NCBI GenBank assembly: GCA_963765295.1
Contig: CAVXVO010000004.1
Location: 372,001-436,000, forward strand
Direction of reading: 5' to 3'
Source: PALSA-612 sp963765295
Lineage (GTDB): Bacteria > Actinomycetota > Thermoleophilia > Gaiellales > Gaiellaceae
DNA length: 64,000 bases
Position 1 is the first letter of the stretch. Each line of letters begins with the position of its first letter. Below the pieces are notes generated by a model. It saw only the letters and a list, made by a program, of their open reading frames with translations, was not told where the DNA came from and made no database searches. Positions 7,349-17,603 of this stretch are shown one piece after another. A program made the translations under genes and the position numbers.

Positions 7349-9340
7349 TCAGGCCGTGCGCTGGTCGAGCGCGGCCGCGCGGATGAAGGCGACCTCGGCC
7401 GCCCAGCGCGCTGCTTCGGCCTCGGGCAGCGGGCCGGAGAAGTAGAAGCCTTGCCCGGCGTCGCAATGCAGAGCCGCGAGGGCGCTGCTGATGTGCGCCG
7501 TGGCGACGCCCTCCGCCACGACCTCGAGACCGAGGTTGTGGGCGAGGTCGACCGTCGAGCGGACGATGGCGGCGCTGTCGTCGTCGGCCATCATCGTCAT
7601 CACGAACGACTTGTCGATCTTGAGCACGTCGAGCGGCAGCCGCTTCAGATAGCCGAGCGACGAGTAGCCGCTGCCGAAGTCGTCGATCGCGAGCCGTACG
7701 CCGAGCTCCTTGAGCCGGTTCAGGATCGTGCGCGTCCGAACGGGGTCGCTCAGGATCGTGTTCTCGGTGATCTCGAGCTCGAGCAGGCCCGGCTCGATCC
7801 CGGTCTCGCTGAGCAGCAGGCTGACCTCGTCGGGGAGGTGCATGTCGAGCAGGTCGCGAGACGACAGGTTGACGGCGACGCCGACTCCGAGCCCGTGCTC
7901 CTGCCACTTCGCGCAGGTGCGGACGGCCTCGCGCATGACGTAGCGCGTCAGCGGCTTGATCAGCCCCGTGTGCTCGGCGAAGGGGACGAATCGATCCGGC
8001 GTCAGCAGCCCCTGCTCCGGGTGCTGCCAGCGGACGAGGGCCTCGAAGCCGACGACCTCGGAGGTTCTCAGGCTGATCTTGGGCTGGTAGTAGAGGACGA
8101 GCTCGTTCTGCTCGATTGCCCGGCGGAGCTCCCCGAGCAGCTTCAGCCGGTCGGGTGAGTACACGTCGCGCTCGGGCGAGTAGATCCCGACGCCGGAGTG
8201 CCCCTCCTTGCTCTGGTACATGGCCACGTCCGCGTGGCGGAGCAGCGTGTCGACGTCGGTGCCGTGCTCGGGAAAGAGCGCGATGCCGATGCTCGCCTCG
8301 ACCTCGAGCGTCAGCCCGCGGAGCGTGAACGGCCACTCGACCGCCTGGCGGAGCTTGCGCGCGATGACGAGCGCGTCGTCCGCCTCGTCGAGCCCGGATG
8401 CAAGCACGCCGAACTCGTCGCCGCCGAGCCGGGCAACCGTGTCTCCGGCGCGCAGGCTGTGGGCGAGCCGCTGCCCGACCTCACGGAGCAGGACATCCCC
8501 GCTCTCGTGCCCGAGTGTGTCGTTGACCTCCTTGAAGCGGTCCAGGTCGAGGAACATCACGGCGACCTCGCCCGGGCGCCGCTTGGCGCCGTGGAGCGCC
8601 TGTTCGACGCGGTCGCGGAAGAGCACGCGGTTCGGGAGGCCGGTGAGGTTGTCGTGCATGGCCTGGTGCTCGATCTCCTCGACCTGGCGGCGCAGGCGAC
8701 GAGTGACACGGCGAAGCAGGGGGAAGAGCGACAGGTAGAGGATGAACAGCACGACGCCGAGGACGGCCGCCACGGGCCAGAAGGTCGACGACGCCGCCGC
8801 GGCGACCGGCCCGTAGTCCTCGTAGATCTCGATCACGCCCGTCCGCTTGCCCTTGATCACCATCGGCGCGTAGGTTTCGAGCGCCTTCGTGTTCGGGCCC
8901 GTGCCGCCCTCGTCGTCGAGGTGGCTGACGTCGGTCGCCGTCGTCTGCGTCCGAAAGACCTGCTGGACCGTGTCCTCGCCGGGTCGCGTGCCGATCAGTT
9001 CGTGCGCGTTCGAGTAGGTGACGCGGCCGTCGGGGGCGTACAGCTTGACGCGGAGCGCCCCGTCGATCAGCACCTGGCGGCTGAACAGCCGGTCGAGCGC
9101 CGCGCGGCGGCCGGCCGGCACCGGCCCCCGGAAGTCTGCGAGCCACAGGTTCTGGCGCGCGATCGTGCGGGCGACGAAGCTCGTGTGCGCGCTGGCGTTG
9201 GCCTCGGCTCGGTCGAGGGCGTAGCGCCCCGTGTACACGATCATCCCCACACCCGCGACCACGATCGCGACGACGGACGTACCGAGGACGCGGAGCATGA
9301 GCCGAGGCGGGCTCGACGTATCGTGGCGACGGAACCTCAC
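7349..9340 (-). CDS. Membrane GGDEF-EAL protein (cyclic-di-GMP synthase/phosphodiesterase)
   Basis: About 663 residues from the preferred GTG. An N-terminal membrane helix (LMLRVLGTSVVAIVVAGVGM) precedes an extracellular sensor domain of about 130 residues and a second helix, then a GGDEF domain with intact RLGGDEF and an EAL domain with FEALVRW, ENTILSD and DDFGSGYSSL. Both active sites look complete, so it could make or degrade c-di-GMP. No ribosome site decides the start; ATG at 9298 or a start at 9382 are alternatives. Confidence 0.85.
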   Translation of the reverse strand: MRFRRHDTSSPPRLMLRVLGTSVVAIVVAGVGMIVYTGRYALDRAEANASAHTSFVARTIARQNLWLADFRGPVPAGRRAALDRLFSRQVLIDGALRVKLYAPDGRVTYSNAHELIGTRPGEDTVQQVFRTQTTATDVSHLDDEGGTGPNTKALETYAPMVIKGKRTGVIEIYEDYGPVAAAASSTFWPVAAVLGVVLFILYLSLFPLLRRVTRRLRRQVEEIEHQAMHDNLTGLPNRVLFRDRVEQALHGAKRRPGEVAVMFLDLDRFKEVNDTLGHESGDVLLREVGQRLAHSLRAGDTVARLGGDEFGVLASGLDEADDALVIARKLRQAVEWPFTLRGLTLEVEASIGIALFPEHGTDVDTLLRHADVAMYQSKEGHSGVGIYSPERDVYSPDRLKLLGELRRAIEQNELVLYYQPKISLRTSEVVGFEALVRWQHPEQGLLTPDRFVPFAEHTGLIKPLTRYVMREAVRTCAKWQEHGLGVGVAVNLSSRDLLDMHLPDEVSLLLSETGIEPGLLELEITENTILSDPVRTRTILNRLKELGVRLAIDDFGSGYSSLGYLKRLPLDVLKIDKSFVMTMMADDDSAAIVRSTVDLAHNLGLEVVAEGVATAHISSALAALHCDAGQGFYFSGPLPEAEAARWAAEVAFIRAAALDQRTA

Positions 9341-9425
9341 CGAACAAGGTTGTCGGCATGCGAGGCGCCACGCTTGAAGCAACGGAGAGGGCCGACGCCA
9401 CCGCGTGAGGACCCTCGGAACGACG

Positions 9426-9454
9426 ACGAGGGGCTCCGTGCCGGAGCCCCTCGT
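9426..9454 (-). terminator. Strong hairpin downstream of the DUF1996-like gene
   Basis: The arms ACGAGGGGCTCC (9426-9437) and GGAGCCCCTCGT (9443-9454) form a 12-bp perfect stem with a 5-nt loop. It lies 26 nt past the stop of the secreted-protein gene on the minus strand and before the GGDEF-EAL start. There is no T-tract, as is common in high-GC actinobacteria. Confidence 0.6.
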
Positions 9455-9479
9455 GTCACCTCGGTCCCCCCGGGGTGAG

Positions 9480-10340
9480 CTAGAGCCTCCCGCAGTGGCG
9501 GAGGCCGTTCAGGCAGACGTTGACGAGTCGCGTCAGCGCCGTCTGGTTCCAGGCGTTGAAGAAGTCCGCATGCGCCGAGTAGACGCCGCCCGACGAGAGG
9601 GCGAGCTCGTGCGCCCCGGACACCGGGTAGCGGTAGATCAGCGTGATCGCAGGCACGGCGACCGGATGATCCGCCGGGCATGCGCCGGCAGCCGGATACG
9701 CCATATGACTCTTGTGGTCGGCGCTGTCCGTGCTCTTCCCGTCCCAGCAGCTCGGGAAGATGACGTGGAGCCGGAGCCCCTGGCCGCGGCCGCCCGGACA
9801 CGCAGGCGGCGCTTCCGACGCCGGCACGCCGCCCGCGACGCCGCAGTTCCAGAACGTGATCCGCTTGCTCTGCGGGGTCGTCGCCTTCGAGTCGCCGGCG
9901 ATCATCTCGAGCCCGGCGGGGAACGCGGTCACCCTGGCCATGGTGTTGCGGCGGTAGTAGATCGTCGCGCCGAGTGGTGTCACCGGCTGGCCGTCGACGA
10001 TCAGCGTCGGCATCCAGTAGGCGGCCTTGTCGTTCGGCCGCTGGCAGGTCGTGCCCGCTGCCTGCAGCGACGCGAGCGTCGAGTTCGCGTCCGTGGACCT
10101 GTTGCCGACGAACGTGTGGTCGTGCGACTTCCCGGGCTGGCCCGGGTAGACGATCGGGTCGTCCGGCAGGAAGTGGACGAACCTGCACTCGCTGACGAAG
10201 TTGACGCCCGCGAGCACCTTCGCCCCCTTTGCCGCCGGCTTCGCGCCGCCGCCCCCGGCGAGGGCCGTCGAGACGGCGACCGCGGCGACGAGCGCCAGCG
10301 CCACCGTTCCGAGCATCAAACCTGTTGCCTTCCTCTTCAT
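9480..10340 (-). CDS. Secreted DUF1996-like protein
   Basis: A 286-residue exported protein. A signal peptide (MKRKATGLMLGTVALALVAA...ALAGG) is followed by a domain matching DUF1996 in style: FVSECRFVHFLPDDPIVYPG, SHDHTFVGN and CPADHPVAVPAITLIYRYP. DUF1996 domains occur in secreted fungal and actinobacterial proteins of unknown biochemical role. The ATG at 10340 has a purine-rich GGGGATCGGA upstream. The gene is divergent from the GGDEF-HD-GYP protein. Confidence 0.75.
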   Translation of the reverse strand: MKRKATGLMLGTVALALVAAVAVSTALAGGGGAKPAAKGAKVLAGVNFVSECRFVHFLPDDPIVYPGQPGKSHDHTFVGNRSTDANSTLASLQAAGTTCQRPNDKAAYWMPTLIVDGQPVTPLGATIYYRRNTMARVTAFPAGLEMIAGDSKATTPQSKRITFWNCGVAGGVPASEAPPACPGGRGQGLRLHVIFPSCWDGKSTDSADHKSHMAYPAAGACPADHPVAVPAITLIYRYPVSGAHELALSSGGVYSAHADFFNAWNQTALTRLVNVCLNGLRHCGRL

Positions 10341-10483
10341 CGTTTCCGATCCCCTTTCCAAGAACGTGGTCAGCCGGAGGATCGGCGCCGCACCGCAGGG
10401 GGCGGCAAGGCGGTTGTAAGGAGTTTGTGAGGGTACTAAAGGTCAACTCCGCGGCCATCCGGCCGATCACCTGGGAGAGCATC

Positions 10484-12505
10484 GTGAAACCTCCACTGAG
10501 CCGCACCGCCGTCCGCCTCGGACGCCGGGCCTATGCGTGTCTGGCCGTCGCCGGCCTGGCCGTGTTCGCGCTCGTGTCGGCAGAGGGGGTCGGCGGGTCG
10601 ACGGCATCCTCGATCGTCGACCCCTGGCTACTCGACGGGTTGCTCGTCCTCGCCGTCATCGTGCTCACGACACGTGTCGTGCTCGTCCGAGACGAGCGCG
10701 GCGCGTGGGCCGCCCTCGCCCTCGGGCTTGCGTGCTGGGCCGCCGGCGACCTGTCGTTCGACCTCGTCTACGGCGGCAACCCGCCCGTCCCGTCGGCCGC
10801 CGACCTTCTCTACCTCGCGTTCTACCCGTGCTGTTACGTCGCCCTCGTCCTGCTCTTCCGCTCGCGCATCTCGCACATCAGCCGCAGCCTCTGGCTCGAC
10901 GGCCTGACCGCGGCGCTGACCGCGTGCGCGGTCGGATCGGCGGTGCTCGTCCAGGCGGTCGTCGAGACGACGGACGGGAGCTTCGAGACTGTCGCGACGA
11001 ATCTCGCCTACCCGCTCGGCGACACGCTGCTGCTCGCGCTCGTCGTCTCCGTGTTCGTGCTCGCAGGGAAGCGACGGCCGGGGAGGACGTGGCTGCTCCT
11101 TGGCGCGGGCCTGCTCACGACGACGATCGCCGACGGCATCTACCTGTTCCAGGCGGCGACGAACACGTATGCCGAGGGGTCGATGCTCGACCTGCTCTGG
11201 CCGGCCGCGATGCTGCTGCTCGTCTGGGCCGGGCTGGAGGAGCGGACACAGACGCAACGGGTCGAGCTCGAGGGCCGCCCGCTCCTCGGGACGTCGCTCG
11301 TTTGCGGTCTCGTCGCGATCGGGATCTTCGCCGGCGACCACTTCCACCGGTTGAACCCGCTCGCCGGGCTCGCCGCCGGCCTGGCTCTCGCCTGCGTCGT
11401 CGCCCGCGCGTTCCTCACCTTCCGCGAGAACAGGCGAATCCTCGACCGGATGCGCGAGCAGACGGTGACGGACGCTCTCACCGGACTCCGCAACCGCCGC
11501 GGACTGCTGGCCGACCTGGAGGTGGCGAGCACAGCGGCGGGCCACGGCGAGGCGTGGGTGTTCGCGATCTTCGACCTGAACGGGTTCAAGCAGTACAACG
11601 ACACGTTCGGCCATCCGGCCGGAGACGGGTTCCTGGCCCGGCTCGGCGGGCGACTCCGCGAGTCGGTCGAGTCCGAAGGCACGGCGTACCGGCTCGGAGG
11701 CGACGAGTTCTGCATCCTGTGCACGGCCGGCGACGACTCCGAGGCTCTCGTCCGCCGCGCGGTGGAGGCGCTGTCGGAGCGGAGCGAGGCGTTCGAGATC
11801 GAGGCCGCATACGGCGTCGCGTACCTGCCTCTCGATGCGTCCGACGCGTCAGAGGCGCTGCGCATCGCGGACGCCCGCCTGTACGCGCAGAAACGTGGGG
11901 CGACGGCGGGTCGCGGCCAGCCGCACGAGATCGTGCTCCAGGCGCTCTTCGAGCGCGACCCTGAGCTCCGTGCCCACGTCGGCGAGGTCGCCGCGCTCGC
12001 GGTCGGAGTCGGCCGCCATCTGGGCTTCGCCCCGCCGGCGCTCGAGGAGCTGCGACTCGCCGCCGAGCTTCACGACATCGGGAAGCTCGGTGTGCCCGAC
12101 GAGATTCTCCGCAAGCCGGGACCGCTGAGCGAGGACGAATGGAAGTTCATCAAGCGCCACACGCTCGTCGGCCAGCGCATCCTCGCAGTCGCACCGATGC
12201 TGTCCCGCGTCGGCGAGATCGTCCGGGCGACGCACGAGCGCTGGGACGGAGGCGGGTATCCGGACGGGCTCGCCGGCAAGGAGATCCCACTCTCCGCCCG
12301 GATCGTCTCCGTTTGCGACGCCTACACGGCGATGACGGCGGAGCGGGCGTACCGCCTCCCGGTCTCTTCCGCGGACGCGGTCGAGGAGCTGACGAGGTGC
12401 GCGGGCACCCAGTTCGATCCCGAGCTCGTTCCGCTGCTCCTCGTCGTGTTGCTCGAGCACGCCCGCGAACACACGGCCGCAGAGCAGAAGTCGAAAGCCG
12501 CCTAG
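10484..12505 (+). CDS. Membrane GGDEF and HD-GYP protein (cyclic-di-GMP turnover)
   Basis: A 673-residue protein. Residues 1-300 carry about nine or ten hydrophobic helices (MHYT/7TM-like sensor region). A GGDEF domain with intact RLGGDEFCIL follows, then an HD-GYP domain with HDIGKLGVPDEIL and HERWDGGGYPDGL. Both halves look catalytically complete. The GTG at 10484 has GGGAG eight nt upstream. With the GGDEF-EAL gene nearby, this region concentrates c-di-GMP signalling. It converges on rpoD with only 7 nt between stops. Confidence 0.85.
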   Translation: MKPPLSRTAVRLGRRAYACLAVAGLAVFALVSAEGVGGSTASSIVDPWLLDGLLVLAVIVLTTRVVLVRDERGAWAALALGLACWAAGDLSFDLVYGGNPPVPSAADLLYLAFYPCCYVALVLLFRSRISHISRSLWLDGLTAALTACAVGSAVLVQAVVETTDGSFETVATNLAYPLGDTLLLALVVSVFVLAGKRRPGRTWLLLGAGLLTTTIADGIYLFQAATNTYAEGSMLDLLWPAAMLLLVWAGLEERTQTQRVELEGRPLLGTSLVCGLVAIGIFAGDHFHRLNPLAGLAAGLALACVVARAFLTFRENRRILDRMREQTVTDALTGLRNRRGLLADLEVASTAAGHGEAWVFAIFDLNGFKQYNDTFGHPAGDGFLARLGGRLRESVESEGTAYRLGGDEFCILCTAGDDSEALVRRAVEALSERSEAFEIEAAYGVAYLPLDASDASEALRIADARLYAQKRGATAGRGQPHEIVLQALFERDPELRAHVGEVAALAVGVGRHLGFAPPALEELRLAAELHDIGKLGVPDEILRKPGPLSEDEWKFIKRHTLVGQRILAVAPMLSRVGEIVRATHERWDGGGYPDGLAGKEIPLSARIVSVCDAYTAMTAERAYRLPVSSADAVEELTRCAGTQFDPELVPLLLVVLLEHAREHTAAEQKSKAA

Positions 12506-12512
12506 ACCGAGG

Positions 12513-13611
<1,099 letters not shown>

Positions 13612-13673
13612 GTGACCTCCGTTTTCTTCGCGCTTGGTGGGACGTCGTGCCTGGGCCTACCTGGAAACGCAAA

Positions 13674-13697
13674 GAGCCGGTCACGCTCCTCCGGCTC
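13674..13697 (-). promoter_or_regulatory. Hairpin with T-rich tail in the rpoD leader
   Basis: On the minus strand GAGCCGG (13697-13691) pairs with CCGGCTC (13680-13674), with a 10-nt loop, followed by TTTGCGTTTCC. It lies 63 nt before the rpoD start codon and looks like a weak intrinsic terminator or attenuator inside the 5' leader. Confidence 0.35.
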
Positions 13698-13844
13698 ACC
13701 TTCGGGGAGCAGCGGATATTACAGCGGGAACCGTCAGGTTGTCGGAGACGGAACCGGCTTAAAGAACTCGTGACGACCGCGTCAAGCTCGTCACGTCCCT
13801 GGGACGGAGGAGACGGCCGGCGTGTCCTGCCGGGAGGTGGCTGA

Positions 13845-13877
13845 AGAGAAAAAGGCGGCGGGCCGTGGCCCGCCGCC
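13845..13877 (-). terminator. Intrinsic terminator on the minus strand with no gene in front of it
   Basis: The 11-bp arms GGCGGCGGGCC (13854-13864) and GGCCCGCCGCC (13867-13877) are followed on the minus strand by TTTTTCTCTT. This is the clearest rho-independent terminator in the window. It lies between rpoD (minus) and the methyltransferase gene (plus), where no minus-strand coding gene ends. Confidence 0.65.
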
Positions 13878-13966
13878 TGAGACCCCCTGCGCGTCCGGAA
13901 ACTCTGCCGTTAGTCTCTCGGTCGGAGGAGTTCGTCCCGTCCATCGGCACGTCGGGCGCCCGGCTT

Positions 13967-13972
13967 TAGAGT
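13967..13972 (+). promoter_or_regulatory. Leaderless -10 hexamer for the methyltransferase/MTHFR gene
   Basis: TAGAGT ends 7 nt before the GTG at 13980, placing the transcription start at the start codon. Confidence 0.45.
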
Positions 13973-13979
13973 GGGCCGC

Positions 13980-15789
13980 GTGGCTCATCCCCTCATCGAG
14001 CGACTCGCGGCCGGCCCTCCGCTCTGCTGCGACGGCGGCATGGGCTCGCTGATCACGAGCGCCGTCCCGCGCTTGCGCTGCCCCGAGGAGGCCAATGTCC
14101 GGGCGCCGGAGAGCGTCCTCTCGTTGCACCTCGGCTTCATCCGCGCCGGAGCCGAGCTGATCGAGACCAACACGTTCGGCGCCAACAGGCGCAAGCTCGC
14201 CTCGCGCTTCCTCGAGGACGAGGTCGAGCGCATCAACTCCGACGGCGTGAAGATCGCCCGCGAGGCCCGGGAGGTGTCGGGCCGCCAGGTGTTCATTGCC
14301 GGCGCGATCGGGCCGCTCGGCGACCTCCGGGACGCGGAGGACGACCGGCGGGCGCTCTTCGCCGAGCAGGCCGAGCTGCTGGAGGCGCGCGGCGTCGACC
14401 TGTTCTTCGTCGAGACTTTCTACGACCTGGACGAGCTCGAGACGGCGATCGCCGCAGTGCGCGCCGTGTCCTCGTTGCCCGTCGTCGCGTTGCTGACCTT
14501 CGACGAGGACGGCCAGACGCTCGCCGGTGTCTCCGCGCGGGCCGCGGCGCTACGGCTGCGCGAGCTCGGCGTCGCGGCCGTCGGCGCGAACCACGGCGCG
14601 GGACCGCAGGCATGCCTCGAGGCGCTCGGGCGGATGGGCTCCGGACGGTCCGCCGCTTGCCGCGCTGCCGAACCTGGGCCTGGCCGGGCTGGCCGGCGGA
14701 CGGATCGTCTTCCCGCACGCGACACCGGAGTACTGCTCGGAGTTCGCGGCCGAGGCGATCGAGCTCGGCGCGATGCTCGTCGGCGGCTGTTGCGGAACGA
14801 CGCCGACCGAGATCGAGGCCATTCGCACCGCGATCGACGAGGGCCGCCGCCCGCGGGCGCCGTTCCAGGCGACGGAGCGCGAGCTCGCAGTCGCGGCCGC
14901 CGCCGAGGAGGGCGAAACCCGGCTCGCACGCGACCTGCGCGAGGGGAACTGGGTCGTGTCGATCCAGCTCGACCCGCCGCTCGGAGGCAGCCACGCCGGG
15001 ATGCTCGAGGTCGCCGGCGAGATCGGGGCTTCGGGCCTCGCGGGCTTCGTGGACATCAACGACAACGCCACCGCGCGGGCGGCGATGAGCGGCCTGATGA
15101 TGGCGGCGGCGATCGAGCGCTCCGCCGGCGTCGAGACGATCCCGCATCTGACGCCGCGGGACTCGACGATCATGGGGCTCGAGTCGCTGCTCCTCGGTGC
15201 GCATGCCGAAGGCGTCCGAAACATCCTCGCCGTGACGGGCGACCCTCCGGAGGTCGGCGACTACCCGGGCTCGCAGGGCGTGTACGAGGTCGACTCGATC
15301 GGCCTGACGAAGCTCGTCTCGCATCTCAACGCCGGCGAGGACTACAACGGCAAGGCGATCGACGCGCCGACCTCGTTTTTCCCCGGCGTCGCCGTCAACC
15401 CGACCGCCGACGACCTCGAGCTCGAGGCGACGCGCTTCCGCGAGAAGGTCGACGCCGGCGCGCGGTTCGCGATGACACAGATCCTGTTCGACCTCGAGTA
15501 CCTCGTCCGCTTTCTCGACCTGTTCGGCGGCAGCTCGCCGATTCCGCTCCTCGTCGGCCTGTTCCCGGTCTGGAGTTACCGCCTGGCGCTGCGGCTGCAC
15601 AACGAGGTGCCGGGCATCGTCGTCCCCGAGCACCTGCAGGCCGCGCTCCTCGATGCAGGCCCAGGAGCCGCGGAGGTCGGCCTCGAGTACACGCGCCGCC
15701 TGTACGCGGAATCGCGCGAGCAGGCGGCCGGCGTCTACGTGGTGGCGCCGTTCAGGAAGCCACTCGCGGCCCTCGACGTGCTCCACTAG
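13980..15789 (+). CDS. Bifunctional homocysteine S-methyltransferase / 5,10-methylenetetrahydrofolate reductase (frameshifted)
   Basis: A YitJ-type fusion of about 602 residues. Residues 1-290 are a homocysteine methyltransferase barrel (LCCDGGMGSL, AELIETNTFGANR, GGCCGTTP); residues about 315-600 are a methylenetetrahydrofolate reductase (NWVVSIQLDPP, FVDINDN, LAVTGDPP, FFPGVAVNP, MTQILFD). It would link folate one-carbon units to methionine synthesis. The frame breaks once near 14640 (EALGRMG joins PPLAALPNLG), probably a consensus error. The usual Cys zinc ligand of the GANCxxGP motif reads His here (GANHGAGP). The start is leaderless. Confidence 0.85.
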
Positions 15790-15802
15790 ACTGTCCCCGC
15801 TC

Positions 15803-15876
15803 GGGGGCGTAGTTCAGCTGGTTAGAACGCCGGCCTGTCACGCCGGAGGTCGCGGGTTCGAGTCCCGTCGCTCCCG
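15803..15876 (+). tRNA. tRNA-Asp (anticodon GTC)
   Basis: A 74-nt cloverleaf. The acceptor arms GGGGGCG and CGCTCCC pair with one G-U; the anticodon stem CCGGC/GCCGG encloses CTGTCAC with GTC at 15837-15839; the T-loop is GGTTCGAGTCC. No CCA is encoded. Its 3' half is the attachment site for the downstream islands. Confidence 0.95.
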
Positions 15877-15879
15877 TCC
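15831..15879 (+). repeat. attL core: tRNA-Asp 3' half
   Basis: A 49-nt segment running from the anticodon stem past the discriminator base. It is repeated exactly at 27317-27365, and 44 nt of it (15835-15878) again at 36872-36915. Confidence 0.9.
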
Positions 15880-15884
15880 TAGCG

Positions 15885-15910
15885 AAGCCCTGCATGTGCA
15901 GGGCTTTTCT
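15885..15910 (+). terminator. tRNA-Asp terminator supplied by island 1
   Basis: GCCCTGCA (15887-15894) pairs with TGCAGGGC (15897-15904), followed by TTTTCT. Confidence 0.8.
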
Positions 15911-15959
15911 GTTCAGATGGGTCATTGCCCAGTGGCGCTTTTGCTCGACATCCTTTCGG

Positions 15960-15978
15960 ATGTCAGCGCAATGTCAGC
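15960..15978 (+). repeat. Left arm-type integrase sites (two ATGTCAGC, 11-bp period)
   Basis: ATGTCAGC occurs at 15960-15967 and 15971-15978, one helical turn apart, overlapping the 3' end of the integrase gene. A matching pair lies at the other end of the island. Confidence 0.55.
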
Positions 15979-17215
15979 AGGGCAGTCGAAACCGGCTTTT
16001 CGCCCGCCTCTCCCGACAGGTCGTGCGCGGGTGCGGATGCGCCGAATCCGAACGAAAGCAGCCGGTCGCGGGCTTCATCGCGCTGCGGCTTGCCGAACGA
16101 CCGGGCGTAGCTCCTCATCCAGACCGAAAGCGAGTGCCCGGTCATTTGCGCCGCCTCCACGGGGTCAACTCCTCGACGTCCGGACAGCGAGCAAAACGAT
16201 CGACGGAGGTCGTGGGGGGTCACCTTGCCGAGTCCGGCTCTCTTGGCGGCAACTTCGACTCCGCGCACGGCGACGTTCCGCTGACTGAGGGGCGTGCCAG
16301 CGCGACTGACGAACACGAGGTCGCCGTCGCCACCTCGTCCCAGTGCCTGCTCGCGAGCCAGCAACTCGACCAGCGCATCCTCGACAGCCGGGAGCATCGG
16401 CACCACGCGAACGCCCGCCGCTGTCTTCGTCGGGACGATGCGAGCGGGCCGGTCTGCCCGCGCCAACGAAAGCTGTCCACGGATGTTGATCTCGCCTTCG
16501 ACGAAGTCAACGTCGCACCACCGGAGTCCGAGCGCCTCGCTCAGCCGGAGGCCGGTGTAGGCGAGGACGGCCACGACCGGCTTGTAGATCGTGTCGGCGT
16601 GCCGGGCCAGCGCCGCCAACTCTTGCTCATCAAGAACGCGGCCGTGTCCTCCAGCACGAGGTCGGGGAAGCTCGGCCGGATCAAGTCCATCAAGTGGTGA
16701 TCTACTGATAAGTCCTCGACGGCCAGCCAGCCGGTACACGGCGCGAAGAATGAGCAGCACAGACGCGATGGTCGATTCGGCGTACCTTCGCCGCCGCATG
16801 GAATGAATGACTTCGGCGACGTGATCAGGCTCAACATCACCGATCTTCCGGTGACCCAGTGCCGGGGAGATGTGCAAGCGCCACCGGTCGCGGTAGAGGT
16901 CAACGCCTCGTTCTGAGCGTCGCCCGCTGGCGGCTAGCCCGTCAAGCCAGGGAAGTAAACGAGTTGAGCAAACGCGTCCAGGCTCTGGGGGACGGCGACG
17001 ACCCGGTCGCCGATGTCACGTTGCGCGAGTAGCGCGCGTGTCTCCTTGAGAGCCGCCCGGTCGCTCCTGGCTGAGAGTTTCTTCGTGTGTTGCGTGCGAT
17101 CGCTATCCCGGAACGTAGCTTCGTAGACCCACGTCCCATCTTTCCGGCGACGCTTGTAGATGTTCTCGGCGACGCGGACGCGCGATGCAGCGCCGTGCGA
17201 GGATTCATTTCGCAT
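15963..17215 (-). CDS. Tyrosine-recombinase integrase of island 1 (one-base frameshift)
   Basis: The N-terminal part (17215 to about 16945) is an arm-binding AP2/SAM-like region (VAENIYKRRRKDGTWVYEAT). The C-terminal part holds the core-binding domain (LHISPALGHRKIGDVEPDHV) and the catalytic domain with R (AYTGLRLSEALGLRW), HDLRR, GHS and the tyrosine in MRSYAR. The two parts are in different frames: near 16941-16945 FPGLTG-stop should read as a typical WLDGLAASGRR, requiring one extra base. It is either a sequencing error or a recently inactivated integrase. It ends 87 nt from the tRNA and excises/integrates at the tRNA-Asp 3' half. Confidence 0.85.
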
Positions 17216-17603
17216 GGGGAGTAGCTCCTCTCCTTGCCGGGGGCGGGGCCGTTAGCGCGGCGCTCGCCCCATTTCGTGTCGTCTGAATCGTACCGTCCGC
17301 CCTCAAAGCGGCGTCCAGCGCGGAGGTATCGACGAGCCAGCGTGCTCCGTCTCGGACAGCACCTGGAAGCTGTCCGCGCTGAGCCCGTTTGCGAAGCGCG
17401 CCGGACGTGCTCCGATAGCGCGTGGCGGCCTCCTCCAGGGTCAGCCATGCCGGTCTCGCCTCACCGAGTTGCGCCAGCACGATCTCGGCCGCCCTCATCG
17501 CGATCGTCTCGATCGAGCCCGGCGGGCACACGAACGTCATCTCGACGATGTTGCCGTTCGCCGTGCCAGCCGTCCTCGTCCGAGTCCGAGGATCGCTGTT
17601 CAC
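17205..17603 (-). CDS. Excisionase-like helix-turn-helix protein
   Basis: A 132-residue protein with a MerR/AlpA-style DNA-binding segment at about residues 52-98 (WLTLEEAATRYRSTSGALRK followed by GQLPGAVRDGARWLVDTSALDAAL). Flanks are disordered and Ala/Arg/Thr-rich. It overlaps the integrase start by 11 nt and starts within the stop of the next upstream gene (ATGA), as expected for an excisionase in an integrase operon. Function is inferred from domain type and position. Confidence 0.6.
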   Translation of the reverse strand: MNSDPRTRTRTAGTANGNIVEMTFVCPPGSIETIAMRAAEIVLAQLGEARPAWLTLEEAATRYRSTSGALRKRAQRGQLPGAVRDGARWLVDTSALDAALRADGTIQTTRNGASAALTAPPPARRGATPHAK

